NCBI RefSeq assembly: GCF_018881815.1
Contig: NZ_JACVPP010000001.1
Span: 1,559,654 to 1,623,653 of the forward strand
DNA: 64,000 nt
Direction of reading: 5' to 3'
From: Polynucleobacter sp. MWH-HuK1
GTDB taxonomy: Bacteria > Pseudomonadota > Gammaproteobacteria > Burkholderiales > Burkholderiaceae
Shown here: positions 1 to 10,319 of the stretch, piece after piece
How positions within the stretch are numbered: position 1 is the stretch's first letter
How the letters are laid out: each line of letters begins with the position of its first letter
Notes under the pieces: model-generated
The model's database searches: none
Seen by the model: the letters and a program-made list of their open reading frames with translations, nothing else
What the model was told of the DNA's origin: nothing
Made by a program: the position numbers and the translations under genes

Positions 1-1
1 G

Positions 2-868
2 GGCGGACCTGATGCGCTGAAAAAGCGTCTTGAAGAACTACTTAAAGAACAAAAGGAGTGGCATGGTGGCGGCAATAAGTGGATTGGCGCTGGCGGCTCC
101 TCTCCGTTTGGTCATAGCGGCTACCATCCCGAAGGCATACGTATTGGTGGCGAGAGCGCCGGCAATAGAACCGCGATCAAGGTTTGGGAAGCACGAGAGT
201 TTAAAGACTATGACAGCGATTTAGCTTTGGGCACTCGCAACATTAAGGTTGCTTTGCGTCGTTTGCGTCGGTTTGCCAGAGAAGGATCTGCCTTAGAGCT
301 GGACCTGGATAAAACTATTCATTCAACTGCAGCTAATGCAGGAATGCTTGATGTCAAAATGCGTCCTGAGCGACACAATCAGGTCAAGGTGTTATTGCTT
401 ATGGATGTTGGTGGCTCTATGGATGATCATATTCAGCGAATTGCTGAGTTATTTTCTGCCGCTAAAGCAGAATTTAAACATCTCGAACACTACTATTTTC
501 ATAACTGTGTTTATGAAAACCTCTGGCAAAGCAATCGTCGCAGACGCGATGATGTGACGCCAACCCAAGATATCATCAATAAATATGGATCGGACTACAA
601 GCTAATATTCGTTGGTGATGCAACGATGTCTCCTTATGAGATTCTGAGTCCAAATGGTTCCGTGGAGTACAACAATAAGGAAGCTGGAGCAGTCTGGATC
701 AATCGTTTAATTGATCACTTCCCGCATTTTGCCTGGCTCAATCCAGAGCCAGAATCTATTTGGCAATATCGTCAGTCGATTGACATCATGCAAAACCTCA
801 TGAGAGACCGCATGTATCCAGTAACCTTAAATGGTCTTGAGAGTGCCATGCGTCAACTTTCCAAGTAA
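2..868 (+). CDS. VWA domain protein, CoxE-like (5' end outside window)
   Basis: The reading frame is open from the first bases of the window, so this is the C-terminal 288 residues of a longer protein. A Gly-rich linker (GGSSPFG, HPEGIRIGG) at about residues 29-50 precedes a von Willebrand A-type domain. Its metal-site motif reads LLLMDVGGSMDD, a variant of DxSxS. This layout is typical of the CoxE-like VWA proteins that work with MoxR-type AAA ATPases (CoxD) in maturing or inserting metal into molybdenum hydroxylases such as CO dehydrogenase-like enzymes. The downstream MobA-like and XdhC genes support this role. The substrate enzyme is not in the window, so the exact target is unknown. Confidence 0.8.
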   Translation, partial: GGPDALKKRLEELLKEQKEWHGGGNKWIGAGGSSPFGHSGYHPEGIRIGGESAGNRTAIKVWEAREFKDYDSDLALGTRNIKVALRRLRRFAREGSALELDLDKTIHSTAANAGMLDVKMRPERHNQVKVLLLMDVGGSMDDHIQRIAELFSAAKAEFKHLEHYYFHNCVYENLWQSNRRRRDDVTPTQDIINKYGSDYKLIFVGDATMSPYEILSPNGSVEYNNKEAGAVWINRLIDHFPHFAWLNPEPESIWQYRQSIDIMQNLMRDRMYPVTLNGLESAMRQLSK

Positions 869-934
869 GATTCAGTTATTCCTTTTTGACCTAATTCTTT
901 ATCTAAATTAACTCTACTCTTGACTCTATTCATC

Positions 935-1393
935 ATGACTACAAACATTAGCGATCGCCTTAAAACCCTTGGTATTGATTTGCCCCCGCCAGGACCTCCT
1001 GCTGCGGCCTATGTCATGGCAACCACTACTGGCAATACTGTTTTTCTCTCCGGTCATATTGCTAAACGTGATGGTAAGCCTTGGGTAGGTAAGCTTGGTA
1101 AAGACATGGATACCGATACAGGCAAAGCGGCAGCACGCTCTATTGCAATTGATTTGATCTCCACCTTGCAGAATCACTTAGGCTCTTTAGATAAAGTAAA
1201 GCGTATTGTTAAGGTTATGGGTTTGGTTAACTCTACCGATACCTATACTGAGCAGCACCTAGTGGTTAATGGATGCTCAGAACTACTCTTTGAAGTATTT
1301 GGTGATAACGGCAAACATGCGCGTAGCGCTTTTGGTGTCGCGCAGATTCCGCTAGGCGCTTGCGTTGAGATTGAATTGATCGCTGAGATTTAA
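935..1393 (+). CDS. RidA/YjgF-family protein
   Basis: A 152-residue protein of the RidA (YjgF/YER057c/UK114) superfamily, small trimeric enzymes; the founding members hydrolyse reactive enamine/imine intermediates. Family hallmarks are the early FLSGHIAKRDGKPW strand region, a central helix-strand region with VKVMGLVNST, and the C-terminal ARSAFGVAQIPLGACVEIE, where the arginine before the SAFGV strand is in the position that binds substrate carboxylates. The ATG at 935 was preferred over an in-frame TTG 15 bases upstream because it gives the usual family N-terminus. It lies between the CoxE-like gene and the MobA-like gene; whether it belongs to that pathway is not shown by the sequence. Confidence 0.85.
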   Translation: MTTNISDRLKTLGIDLPPPGPPAAAYVMATTTGNTVFLSGHIAKRDGKPWVGKLGKDMDTDTGKAAARSIAIDLISTLQNHLGSLDKVKRIVKVMGLVNSTDTYTEQHLVVNGCSELLFEVFGDNGKHARSAFGVAQIPLGACVEIELIAEI

Positions 1394-1399
1394 TTTACT

Positions 1400-2059
1400 T
1401 CAAATAGATTGGTGTCTATCAAGCCCTAGTTTTTGGATGTCCGCCTGAGTGTCAACATCTAATAAATAAGCCTGATTATTTGTCTCAAATACATTCACTA
1501 ACTCTGGATGCTTGTCCATAAAGGGTCTGCAGACCATCCCGGGTTTTGCTAGGATTTCTTCAATCACTTTTTTTGAAAACAATACCGGGTTACCACGGTT
1601 TCCGTTCACCATTGGTAGCACGATTTCCCTGTTAAATCCTGTTTGTTTGAATTGCTCTAACAGGGCTTCAATCTCGGAAACACCAATGTTAGGTTGATCA
1701 CACAAAGCAACCAACAAAATATCATAGTCAGATTTGAGCGACTCTAAGCCAATGCGGACCGAAGATGATTGACCTTCTGATGGATTTGGGTTTTTTGCTA
1801 TGGTAATAGAGTTATAAGTCTCTGGCTTGGTTGAATTGATTTCCGCCTCAACTGCATCCGCATAAAATCCTGTGACAACCAATATTTCTACTGGGTTTAA
1901 TTTTTGAACATATTTTAGAAAGCGGCTTAATAAGCTTTCGCCCTCCTTCTTCAGCAATGCCTTGGGAAATCCACCCAAACGACTCCCCTCGCCTGCCGCC
2001 AATAGGAGTATGGCTAGGCGTAATTTTGGGTTTTTGATGGATTCACTAGAAACAGTCAT
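1400..2059 (-). CDS. MobA-like NTP transferase (MocA type)
   Basis: A 219-residue nucleotidyltransferase with the N-terminal signature LAAGEGSRLGGFPK (residues about 21-34) that binds the nucleotide phosphates, and a later VALCDQP motif supplying a metal ligand. Single-domain proteins of this type transfer CMP or GMP to molybdopterin (MocA/MobA-like), and many are encoded beside XdhC, as here. The gene is divergent from xdhC with only 53 bases between start codons. The MocA-like role rather than a sugar-nucleotide role is inferred from this neighbour and from the CoxE-like gene. Confidence 0.8.
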   Translation of the reverse strand: MTVSSESIKNPKLRLAILLLAAGEGSRLGGFPKALLKKEGESLLSRFLKYVQKLNPVEILVVTGFYADAVEAEINSTKPETYNSITIAKNPNPSEGQSSSVRIGLESLKSDYDILLVALCDQPNIGVSEIEALLEQFKQTGFNREIVLPMVNGNRGNPVLFSKKVIEEILAKPGMVCRPFMDKHPELVNVFETNNQAYLLDVDTQADIQKLGLDRHQSI

Positions 2060-2112
2060 TAGAGTGATAATAAATAGATATTCATCAAAGCATTAGCAAA
2101 AGAAGAAAGAGC

Positions 2113-3072
2113 ATGAACAGTACCGACCTCAGCGTTCTTAAATCAGCCGTGAAATGGCTCCGATCAGGCCAATCTGTGGCTATTGCGACCGTGGTTCATA
2201 CCTGGGGATCCGCTCCACGTCCTGTTGGCTCTTGGTTGGCGATACGTGCTGATGGTCAGGTAGCCGGCTCAGTTTCAGGTGGCTGCGTTGAAGATGATTT
2301 AATTCGTCGCGTACAGACTGAAATTTTGACGCGTAATACACCTGAAATGGTGGTGTATGGCATAACTCAACAAGAGGCTGCTCGCTTTGGATTGCCATGT
2401 GGCGGCACACTGCGTCTGCTGGTTGAGCCAAAACCGGAGCTAGCTGTTTTAGAAAAGCTACTTGAGAATATTTCGTCGCATCAAATTACTCGTCGCTCAG
2501 TGAACTTAAGTACCGGGAAATCTATACTCTCCTTAGGTGATCGTAGCGATGAATTTGTGTGTACTGAACAAGAAATGCAAACGACTTATGGTCCGCGCTG
2601 GCGTATGGTCATCATAGGTGCTGGCCAGCTTTCTTTGTATACAGCAGATTTTGCTTTAGCCTCTGACTTTGAAGTCATAGTGATCGATCCCCGTGAAGAA
2701 TATGCAGAAGGCCTCAATCGCACAGATATTACCTTTTCTAAGGGCATGCCGGACGATGTATTGCTTGAGATAGGCGTCGATTCTCACACTGCAGTGGTTG
2801 CCCTGACACATGATCCAAAATTAGACGACATGGCATTGATGGAGGCACTCAAGTCGCCTGCCTTTTATGTTGGTGCACTAGGTAGCCGTAAGAACACTCA
2901 GAAACGCAAAGAGCGCTTATTAGAGTTCGATATTAGCCAAGAGCAAGTAGAAAAATTGCATGGTCCTGTAGGACTTTATATTGGGGCTCTCACCCCACCA
3001 GAGATTGCAGTCTCGATCCTGGCAGAGGTGATTGCGGTCAAATACGAAATCAGCGTTCCGAAGAAGGTCTAA
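2113..3072 (+). CDS. XdhC/CoxI-family molybdenum hydroxylase accessory protein
   Basis: A 319-residue XdhC-family protein. The N-terminal XdhC/CoxI domain holds VHTWGSAPRPVGS and SGGCVEDDL, including the conserved cysteine of the family. The C-terminal half is a Rossmann domain starting with MVIIGAGQLS (about residue 169) and containing ALTHDPKLDD and GALGSRKNTQKR. XdhC proteins bind molybdenum cofactor, promote its sulfuration and deliver it to xanthine dehydrogenase or CO-dehydrogenase-like enzymes. Full length, with both domains intact. No hydroxylase structural genes lie nearby in the window, so the client enzyme is unknown. Confidence 0.88.
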   Translation: MNSTDLSVLKSAVKWLRSGQSVAIATVVHTWGSAPRPVGSWLAIRADGQVAGSVSGGCVEDDLIRRVQTEILTRNTPEMVVYGITQQEAARFGLPCGGTLRLLVEPKPELAVLEKLLENISSHQITRRSVNLSTGKSILSLGDRSDEFVCTEQEMQTTYGPRWRMVIIGAGQLSLYTADFALASDFEVIVIDPREEYAEGLNRTDITFSKGMPDDVLLEIGVDSHTAVVALTHDPKLDDMALMEALKSPAFYVGALGSRKNTQKRKERLLEFDISQEQVEKLHGPVGLYIGALTPPEIAVSILAEVIAVKYEISVPKKV

Positions 3073-3081
3073 ACGCCGTTC

Positions 3082-5526
3082 TTAGTTGGCTATGAGTTTG
3101 CCGTCTTTTAGGCGTGGCTCTACAAAGTGACCTTTACGCGCACGGTTACCGGCAAAAGACTTCAAGGTTTTTGCATCCAAACTGAGTTCGGTTGGCTTGC
3201 CAGCACGGCCTGCGCCGGAGTAAGTCGCTCCATCAGGACCCACAGCAATTGCTGAAGCCAGATGCTCTTTATCATCTAAGCCCATCAAGATTACACCTTT
3301 ACCACCAGTTGGTAAGCGCTTGAGCTCATCCAGAGGGAAGACTAATAACTTAGAAGCCTCAGACAAGCAAGCAACTTGTTTCATACCAACTTTGACTTTT
3401 GCTGCGCCTAATGGAGCATCACCCGGAACCTTTGCATCCAAGCTTAAGAATGATTTACCAGCCTTATTACGGGTACTCATATCCGATACATTGGCCAAGA
3501 ACCCAAAGCCCGCTTTAGTTGATAGCAATACCAAATCGTCAGGTTGGCCAGCATAGTAAGCAACCATCTGTGACCCAGCAGCCAAATTAACAAAGCTGGT
3601 TAATGGTGAACCATCGCCGCGAGCGCCAGGTAATTCGCTAACTGGAACGGTATAGACACGACCATCACTGCCAAAGCCTTGAATAACGTCTACCGTTCTC
3701 ACTTCGAAGGTGGCATACAAAGTATCACCTGCCTTAAAGCTAAATTGTGTTGGATCATGCTCGTGGCCTTGGCGAACTCGGACCCAACCCTTTTGGGAAA
3801 CAATTACTGTTACTGGCTCATCAATCACCTTAGTCTCAGCAACAGCGCGCTTATCTTCCTGAATCAAGGTACGACGATCATCGCCAAAATCCTTCATATC
3901 GGATTCGATTTCTTTGATGATGCGCTTACGCAAGACGGTATCGCTTTGCAATAGACCTTCTAGATCATCACGTTCAGCTTTGAGCTCTTTAAGCTCTTGC
4001 TCAATCTTGATGCCCTCTAAGCGAGCCAACTGACGCAAACGAATATCCAGGATATCTTCAGCCTGGCGGTCCGATAACTTAAATTCTTTAATCAAATCCG
4101 CTTTAGGCTCATCGCTATTGCGAATGATCTTGATGACCTTATCAATGTTAAGAAGAACGGTTAAGCGCCCTTCCAAAATATGCATGCGGTCTTTGACTTT
4201 ACCTAAGCGATGCTGGGTTCTACGAGTAACCGTGGCAACCCTAAATGCAATCCACTCAGAAAGAATGTCTTTTAAGCCTTTTTGACGCGGACGACCATCA
4301 TTACCAATCATCACCAGGTTCATTGGCGCATTGGACTCTAATGAGGTATGCGCAAGCAATAGGTTTACGAACTCATTAACATCAATATTCTTGCTCTTTG
4401 GCTCAAATACCAAGCGCACTGCTGCGTCCTTGCTAGACTCGTCGCGTACACCATCAAGCACATTCAAGATGGTTGATTTGAGATTGTTTTGCTCAGGAGT
4501 TAAGGTCTTTTTGCCAACCTTTACCTTTGGATTCGTGATCTCTTCAATCTCTTGCAATACACGCTGAGAGGAAGTGGCTGGTGGCAATTCATTTACAATA
4601 ATCTGCCACTGGCCGCGCGCCAACTCTTCGATTGACCAACGTGCACGCACCTTAATGCTGCCGCGCCCAGCCTCATAAATCTGGGCAATTTCTGCAGCAG
4701 ATGAAATGATTTGACCGCCACCTGGATAGTCAGGGCCGGGCATGATCTCCAATAATTCTGAAGTACTCATCTTTGGAGACTTCATTAAAGCAACTGCTGC
4801 GGAAGCTACTTCACGCAAGTTATGCGACGGAATTTCGGTGGCCATACCAACAGCAATACCTGAAGCGCCGTTGAGTAATACAAATGGTAGACGCGCTGGT
4901 AATAACTTCGGCTCTTGGAATGAACCATCGTAATTTGGCGCGAAATCAACCGTGCCTTCATCAATCTCACTTAATAGCAGGCTAGCGATCTTAGTAAGGC
5001 GCGCCTCGGTGTAACGCATTGCAGCCGCGCCATCACCATCGCGAGAACCGAAGTTACCTTGACCGTCAATTAATGGGTAACGTAATGAGAAGCTTTGTGC
5101 CAAACGAACCAATGCATCGTAAGCAGACTGATCACCGTGAGGATGGAATTTACCCAATACATCACCTACCACACGAGCACTTTTCACCGGCTTCGCATCT
5201 GCACGCAAGCCCATTTCACTCATGGAGAATAAGATGCGGCGCTGTACTGGCTTCTGTCCGTCTGATACATCAGGAAGCGCACGACCTTTGACGACGCTAA
5301 TTGCGTAATCCAAATAGGCACGCTCTGCATATACCGCTAAAGTTAAGCTGTCTTTACCATCTTCATTTAGATCTATGGTTTTCGGATCATGGTTACCTGA
5401 ACCACCGCCAGAAGCAACCATTACCGGCGTCTCATCGACTTCAACAACCTCCATCTCAATCGGGTTGGAAAATAAGTCTGCCTGATCAGCGGGATTATTA
5501 TTTCCAGGAGTCTTCTTAGTTGCCAT
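3082..5526 (-). CDS. parC: DNA topoisomerase IV subunit A
   Basis: ParC, 814 residues, the DNA-cleaving subunit of topoisomerase IV, which decatenates daughter chromosomes. The N-terminal winged-helix region has [17 protein letters not shown] and the quinolone-region motif [14 protein letters not shown]; the catalytic tyrosine is in [11 protein letters not shown] coiled coil (about residues 430-540) and a C-terminal beta-pinwheel with GxKG-like blades follow. About 60 extra N-terminal residues, low in complexity and acidic, precede the conserved part (from [15 protein letters not shown]). The start codon overlaps the parE stop (TAATG), so the two subunits are translationally coupled. Confidence 0.96.
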   Translation of the reverse strand: MATKKTPGNNNPADQADLFSNPIEMEVVEVDETPVMVASGGGSGNHDPKTIDLNEDGKDSLTLAVYAERAYLDYAISVVKGRALPDVSDGQKPVQRRILFSMSEMGLRADAKPVKSARVVGDVLGKFHPHGDQSAYDALVRLAQSFSLRYPLIDGQGNFGSRDGDGAAAMRYTEARLTKIASLLLSEIDEGTVDFAPNYDGSFQEPKLLPARLPFVLLNGASGIAVGMATEIPSHNLREVASAAVALMKSPKMSTSELLEIMPGPDYPGGGQIISSAAEIAQIYEAGRGSIKVRARWSIEELARGQWQIIVNELPPATSSQRVLQEIEEITNPKVKVGKKTLTPEQNNLKSTILNVLDGVRDESSKDAAVRLVFEPKSKNIDVNEFVNLLLAHTSLESNAPMNLVMIGNDGRPRQKGLKDILSEWIAFRVATVTRRTQHRLGKVKDRMHILEGRLTVLLNIDKVIKIIRNSDEPKADLIKEFKLSDRQAEDILDIRLRQLARLEGIKIEQELKELKAERDDLEGLLQSDTVLRKRIIKEIESDMKDFGDDRRTLIQEDKRAVAETKVIDEPVTVIVSQKGWVRVRQGHEHDPTQFSFKAGDTLYATFEVRTVDVIQGFGSDGRVYTVPVSELPGARGDGSPLTSFVNLAAGSQMVAYYAGQPDDLVLLSTKAGFGFLANVSDMSTRNKAGKSFLSLDAKVPGDAPLGAAKVKVGMKQVACLSEASKLLVFPLDELKRLPTGGKGVILMGLDDKEHLASAIAVGPDGATYSGAGRAGKPTELSLDAKTLKSFAGNRARKGHFVEPRLKDGKLIAN

Positions 5527-7514
5527 TAGATATCCGCCTCCACTTCATTGCCGCGCTCTTCAAGCCAATCGCGACGCGCGCCAGACTCTGATTTACCCAT
5601 CAGCATATCCATTGTTTTAAATGTTTCATCCTCGGTCCAAGTGCCCAGTGTTACAGGCAACAGACGGCGAGTATCTGGGTTCAAAGTGGTATCCCAAAGC
5701 TGTTCTGCGCTCATCTCTCCTAAACCTTTAAAGCGAGAGATCTGCCATGCAGTTTCTTTTACACCATCTTTACGCAACTTATCTTCAATAGCTTGTAACT
5801 CATTGGCATCTAATGCATAGATCTTTTGCGCCGGCTTTTTGCCACGTGCTGGAGCATCCACCCTAAATAGTGGTGGCCTAGAAATATGAACATGACCCAA
5901 CTCAATCAGTTTAGGGAAATGCTTATAGAAAAGTGTTAAGAGCAGAACCTGAATGTGTGCGCCATCGACGTCCGCATCTGAAAGAATGCAAACTTTGCCG
6001 TAGCGTAGATTGGATAAGTCTGGATTGTCATTCGGACCATGAGGATCGACACCAATTGCCACCGCAATATCGTGTACCTCATTATTAGCAAACAAGCGGT
6101 CGCGCTCTGCTTCCCAGGTATTTAATACCTTACCGCGTAATGGTAGGATGGCTTGATATTCCTTATTGCGACCCATTTTGGCTGAACCGCCTGCAGAGTC
6201 ACCCTCAACCAGGAAGATTTCATTCATGCCGATATCTTGGCTCTCGCAATCCGTAAGTTTGCCAGGCAGAACAGCAACGCCAGAGGATTTTTTCTTCTCA
6301 ACTTTTTGTCCTGCTCGGGTTCTGACCTGGGCTTGCTTGATGACTAGATCAGCTAACTTACGACCATAATCAACGTGCTGGTTCAACCAGAGCTCAAGAG
6401 CCGATTTCACGTAACCAGAAACTAAGCGCACCGCATCACGAGAGTTAAGACGCTCTTTAATCTGACCCTGAAATTGTGGATCCAATACTTTGGCAGACAA
6501 AATGAAGGATGCGCGGGCAAATACATCTTCAGGCATGAGCTTCACACCTTTAGGCTGCAATGCGTGCATTTCAATAAAGCCTTTAACAGCATTGAATAAA
6601 CCTTCACGCAAACCACTTTCATGTGTACCGCCTGCAGGAGTAGGAATCAAGTTCACATAACTCTCGCGCACTGGTGCACCATCTTCAGTCCAGCAAACCA
6701 CCCAAGCAGCGCCCTCACCTTCGGCAAAGGAATCATCATCACCTGTGCCAGTTGCATATTGCTCTCCCTCAAACGGTGGAATAACTTCTGCGCCATGACC
6801 TGCCTGTGCAATAGCTTCATTTAAATAGCCACGCAAGCCTTGTGCATATTGCCAAGTCTGGGTATCGCCGGTTTTTTCTTGAATCAGCGTGACCTTCACA
6901 CCTGGTAGCAAGACTGCTTTAGAGCGCAACAAGCGGATGAGCTCAGGCGTCGGAATAGCCGAGCTGTCAAAGTACTTACCATCTGGCCAAACACGAACGC
7001 GAGTACCGTGTGACTTATCTTCTTTTGAAGAAACAATAGATTTGAGCTTCTCAATCACTTTGCCATCAGCAAAGGTCAAGGTCGACATTTGGCCATCACG
7101 CCATACAGTAACTTCTAATCTCTTGGATAAAGCATTGGTTACCGAAACGCCAACACCATGTAGACCACCTGAGAAAGCATAAGCACCACCAGTGCCCTTT
7201 TCAAACTTACCACCAGCATGTAACTGTGTAAACACGATTTCTACTACGGGTAATTTCTCCGTTGGATGCATTCCCACTGGAATGCCACGGCCATCATCTT
7301 CTACGCTCACACTGCCGTCGGTATGCATAGTGACGATGATTTGCTTACCAAACCCTCCTAAAGCTTCATCAGATGCGTTATCGAGGACCTCTTGAATAAT
7401 ATGTAGTGGATTGTCTGTGCGGGTGTACATTCCAGGCCGCTGACGGACTGGTTCTAGTCCTTTTAGGACCTGAATCGACGATTCGCTGTATTCGGAAGTT
7501 TTACGGGTAGCCAT
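5526..7514 (-). CDS. parE: DNA topoisomerase IV subunit B
   Basis: ParE, 662 residues, the ATPase subunit of topoisomerase IV. The GHKL ATP-binding motifs are visible: [12 protein letters not shown] (Mg-binding Asn), [13 protein letters not shown], and the lid [15 protein letters not shown]. The TOPRIM domain has [15 protein letters not shown] and [11 protein letters not shown]. The [12 protein letters not shown] block distinguishes type II topoisomerase B subunits. Choice of ParE over GyrB rests on the partner parC directly downstream and the short C-terminal region. The gene is divergent from the CaiB-family gene with a 79-base gap and is first in the parE-parC operon. Confidence 0.96.
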   Translation of the reverse strand: MATRKTSEYSESSIQVLKGLEPVRQRPGMYTRTDNPLHIIQEVLDNASDEALGGFGKQIIVTMHTDGSVSVEDDGRGIPVGMHPTEKLPVVEIVFTQLHAGGKFEKGTGGAYAFSGGLHGVGVSVTNALSKRLEVTVWRDGQMSTLTFADGKVIEKLKSIVSSKEDKSHGTRVRVWPDGKYFDSSAIPTPELIRLLRSKAVLLPGVKVTLIQEKTGDTQTWQYAQGLRGYLNEAIAQAGHGAEVIPPFEGEQYATGTGDDDSFAEGEGAAWVVCWTEDGAPVRESYVNLIPTPAGGTHESGLREGLFNAVKGFIEMHALQPKGVKLMPEDVFARASFILSAKVLDPQFQGQIKERLNSRDAVRLVSGYVKSALELWLNQHVDYGRKLADLVIKQAQVRTRAGQKVEKKKSSGVAVLPGKLTDCESQDIGMNEIFLVEGDSAGGSAKMGRNKEYQAILPLRGKVLNTWEAERDRLFANNEVHDIAVAIGVDPHGPNDNPDLSNLRYGKVCILSDADVDGAHIQVLLLTLFYKHFPKLIELGHVHISRPPLFRVDAPARGKKPAQKIYALDANELQAIEDKLRKDGVKETAWQISRFKGLGEMSAEQLWDTTLNPDTRRLLPVTLGTWTEDETFKTMDMLMGKSESGARRDWLEERGNEVEADI

Positions 7515-7593
7515 GCGCGCAAATTGTAGTCATGTCTGAGATCTAGGCTGAATTTTTCGGGAATTACCCTGCCATCCATGCCAAAATTGAGGA

Positions 7594-8814
7594 ATGGGAG
7601 CCTTAAGTCATATTCGCGTTTTAGACCTTAGCCGAGTCTTGGCAGGTCCTTGGTGCGCTCAAAATCTCGCGGATTTGGGTGCAGATGTTATTAAAGTCGA
7701 AAGGCCTGGTGTTGGCGACGACACCCGGCACTGGGCCCCCCCTTTTGCCAAAGATGTCAATGGCAAGGAAACCGAAGAATCTGCCTATTTTATTTGCATC
7801 AACCGCAATAAACGCTCCATTACAGTGGATATTGCTAAGCCTGAGGGTCAAGAACTTATCCGTCTGCTAGCTGCAGAATCGGATGTGGTGATTGAAAACT
7901 ACAAGGTTGGAGACCTCGCCAAATACGGGCTTGATTATGAAAGCCTTAAAAAAGTTAGGCCCGACCTAATCTATTGCTCTATTACCGGCTTTGGTCAAAC
8001 CGGGCCCTATGCTCACCGTCCTGGATACGACTTCATCATTCAGGGTATGGGTGGCTTCATGAGTGTTACTGGTGAAGCCCATGACTTTGAGGGAGCCAGC
8101 CCACAAAAAGCCGGTGTTGCTATCGCCGACATCTTCACGGGTATGTATGCCAGCACAGCTATCCTCGCGGCCATCGTCCATCGCGACCATACCGGCGAGG
8201 GTCAATACATCGATATGTCACTGCTTGATACCCAAGTTGCTGTGATGGCTAATGTATCAAGCGCCTATCTCACTTCGGGTGAAGTACCTAAACGCTGGGG
8301 TAACGCCTCCCCAATCATTGTTCCCTATCAAACCTTCCCCACCTCAGATGGCTGGATGATTGTTGGAGCGGGCAATGATGGGCAATTTAGGCATTTTGTG
8401 ACAGCGGGTGGTGAAGCCCATTTAGCGGATAACCCACTATACATATCAAACCCCCTGCGTGTAGAACATCGCAAACAACTCATTCCTTTGTTGGAGCAAA
8501 TGACGCGCAAAAAGACTAAGGGCGAATGGATTGAGCTGCTAGAGAAAGCCAATGTTCCATGCGGACCGATTAACAACTTCAAAGAAGTTTTTGAAAATGA
8601 ACAGGTCATACATCGTGGTGTGCAGATTGAAGCCCCACACCCGACTGTCGGCAGCATGAAATTAGTTGCCAGCCCAATGCGCTTATCAAGGACACCTACT
8701 GAAGTGCGTATGGCGCCACCAACGTTAGGTCAACATACAGAAGAAATCTTGCATGAGCGTCTTATGCTCGACGATAAGGCCATTGAAGAGTTGCGTAGCA
8801 AAGGAATAATCTAA
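7594..8814 (+). CDS. CaiB/BaiF (class III) CoA-transferase
   Basis: A 406-residue class III CoA-transferase, a family that moves CoA between carboxylic acids. The N-terminus VLDLSRVLAGPWCAQNLADL and VIKVERP are typical, followed by SITGFGQTGPYAHRPGYDF. The catalytic aspartate is expected in DMSLLDTQVAV (about residue 211). Such enzymes act on oxalate, carnitine, succinate or aromatic-acid CoA esters; the substrate cannot be read from the sequence. It sits 5 bases upstream of an MFS transporter gene, so import and activation of the same acid is plausible. The start ATG has a GAGG only one base upstream, an unusually close Shine-Dalgarno sequence. Confidence 0.88.
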   Translation: MGALSHIRVLDLSRVLAGPWCAQNLADLGADVIKVERPGVGDDTRHWAPPFAKDVNGKETEESAYFICINRNKRSITVDIAKPEGQELIRLLAAESDVVIENYKVGDLAKYGLDYESLKKVRPDLIYCSITGFGQTGPYAHRPGYDFIIQGMGGFMSVTGEAHDFEGASPQKAGVAIADIFTGMYASTAILAAIVHRDHTGEGQYIDMSLLDTQVAVMANVSSAYLTSGEVPKRWGNASPIIVPYQTFPTSDGWMIVGAGNDGQFRHFVTAGGEAHLADNPLYISNPLRVEHRKQLIPLLEQMTRKKTKGEWIELLEKANVPCGPINNFKEVFENEQVIHRGVQIEAPHPTVGSMKLVASPMRLSRTPTEVRMAPPTLGQHTEEILHERLMLDDKAIEELRSKGII

Positions 8815-8819
8815 ATCCC

Positions 8820-10052
8820 ATGACCAAGCCAATCAGCAACGCTGGACTTTCATTGAAGGAAGTCCTCATTTATGGCGGACTGATGGTCACACTGTCTATG
8901 GGCATTCGTCATGGCTTTGGACTGTTTAATCTACCGATTACCTCAGCGAATGGCTGGGGACGCGAAACTTTTGCGTTAACGATTGCGCTACAGAATCTTA
9001 TCTGGGGTGCAATGCAACCCATTACCGGCGCTTTAGCCGATCGCTATGGCGCATTCAAAATCATGGTTGCTGGTGGCATTTTGTATGCATTAGGTTTAGC
9101 AGGCATGGCCGTATCAAGCGACGTCATGAATTTCACTTTGGCTGGCGGTTTACTAATTGGCTTGGCGCAAACTGCAACGACCTACAGCGTGGTGTACGGT
9201 ATTTTAGGTCGCAATGTTCCAGCAGAAAAACGCGTTTGGGCAATGGGCATTACTGCAGCAGCCGGTTCATTTGGTCAGTTCCTGATGATTCCAGCAGAGC
9301 AAGGATTACTTAGTGCATTTGGCACCCAAGATGCACTTCTCATGTTGGCGTTGATGGCCAGTCTCATGATTCCAACTGCTTTTATGTTGCGTGAGAAAAA
9401 TTTCAGCCACCCGGATACTTTGGGCGATCAAACGATTAGACAGGCTTTGAAGGAAGCCGTTAGCAATCCTAGCTTTCGCTATTTAACCTTGGGTTACTTT
9501 GTTTGTGGCTTTCAGGTGGTATTTATTGCGGTTCACTTAGCGCCCTACCTTAAAGACGTTTCTGCAAACTATCCCTCTGTTGGCGCGCCAGTAGTTGCTA
9601 CTTCAGCCCTGGCTCTTATTGGTCTATTCAATATTTTTGGCACCTATAGCTCTGGAATCTTGGCTCAACGCTTTCCAAAGCGCTATTTACTATCCTCCAT
9701 TTATATAGGTCGCTCAATTGCCATTACTGCTTTCTTATTGTTACCGCCATCACCAATGAGCACTTATATCTTTTCTGCAATCATGGGTTTCTTATGGTTA
9801 TCGACGATTCCTCTCACCAACGGTATCGTTGCGCAGATATTTGGCGTGAAGTACTTAACAATGCTATCTGGGTTGGTATTTTTCTCGCATCAACTTGGTA
9901 GTTTCTGTGGCGCATTCCTGGGTGGCTATTTATTTGATCAAACAGGATCCTATTTAATTGTTTGGGAGATCGCCATTGGGTTGGGTGTCTTTGCTTTCTT
10001 AGTGAACCTACCTGTGAAAGAACGCGCTATTAAACGGGTTGCCAATGCTTGA
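8820..10052 (+). CDS. MFS transporter (oxalate/formate- or monocarboxylate-type)
   Basis: A 410-residue major facilitator with about 12 hydrophobic segments. After TM1-2 the motif GALADRYGAFK matches the MFS A-motif between TM2 and TM3. A central loop at about residues 195-210 divides the two halves. Overall shape (start with VLIYGGLMVTLSMGIRHGFGLF) recalls MFS carriers near CoA-transferase genes that import small carboxylates. It directly follows the CoA-transferase gene and its last codons overlap the start of a 47-residue membrane peptide gene. The substrate is not known. Confidence 0.85.
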   Translation: MTKPISNAGLSLKEVLIYGGLMVTLSMGIRHGFGLFNLPITSANGWGRETFALTIALQNLIWGAMQPITGALADRYGAFKIMVAGGILYALGLAGMAVSSDVMNFTLAGGLLIGLAQTATTYSVVYGILGRNVPAEKRVWAMGITAAAGSFGQFLMIPAEQGLLSAFGTQDALLMLALMASLMIPTAFMLREKNFSHPDTLGDQTIRQALKEAVSNPSFRYLTLGYFVCGFQVVFIAVHLAPYLKDVSANYPSVGAPVVATSALALIGLFNIFGTYSSGILAQRFPKRYLLSSIYIGRSIAITAFLLLPPSPMSTYIFSAIMGFLWLSTIPLTNGIVAQIFGVKYLTMLSGLVFFSHQLGSFCGAFLGGYLFDQTGSYLIVWEIAIGLGVFAFLVNLPVKERAIKRVANA

Positions 10053-10188
10053 GAAAAAACCTGCCTTTTGGAAAATTATTTCCTATGGGTTTGTTTTATT
10101 TATATTGCTTTTTGTTTTTTTAATGTACTTTTCACCAGATATGATGGTGGCCGTTACTAATCAAGTATGGGCTCTGTGTGGTTGGTAA
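10045..10188 (+). CDS. Small single-span membrane protein (47 aa)
   Basis: A short ORF starting at an ATG that overlaps the last 8 bases of the MFS gene. The product of 47 residues has a charged start (MLEKKPAFWK), one strongly hydrophobic helix (YGFVLFILLFVFLMYF) and a short tail ending ALCGW. The overlap suggests translational coupling and a possible role as a small partner of the transporter. No family was recognised. The frame, hydrophobic profile and coupling support it as a real gene, but conservation has not been checked. Confidence 0.55.
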   Translation: MLEKKPAFWKIISYGFVLFILLFVFLMYFSPDMMVAVTNQVWALCGW

Positions 10189-10230
10189 TTCATTAGAATC
10201 TTCATAACACATTTTTAATTTTCATACCGT

Positions 10231-10305
10231 CTCGCCGTAGCACAATGGATAGTGCACATGCCTCCTAAGCGTGGGATACAGGTTCGATTCCTGTCGGCGG
10301 GACCA
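10231..10305 (+). tRNA. tRNA-Arg(CCT)
   Basis: A complete cloverleaf is readable. The acceptor stem CTCGCCG pairs with CGGCGGG, the D stem is GCAC/GTGC around AATGGATA, the anticodon stem CATGC/GCGTG holds loop CTCCTAA with anticodon CCT, and the T arm is ACAGG-TTCGATT-CCTGT. The CCA end is encoded. It decodes AGG. No T-rich hairpin terminator was seen just downstream; instead an inverted pair of DnaA boxes follows after 14 bases. Confidence 0.95.
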
Positions 10306-10319
10306 AAAATTCTTCATAC

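Noticed and set aside
3679..3954. Protein-coding gene opposite parC (and others opposite parE)
   Set aside because: Open frames on the reverse of strongly conserved genes with no recognisable domains or start signals.
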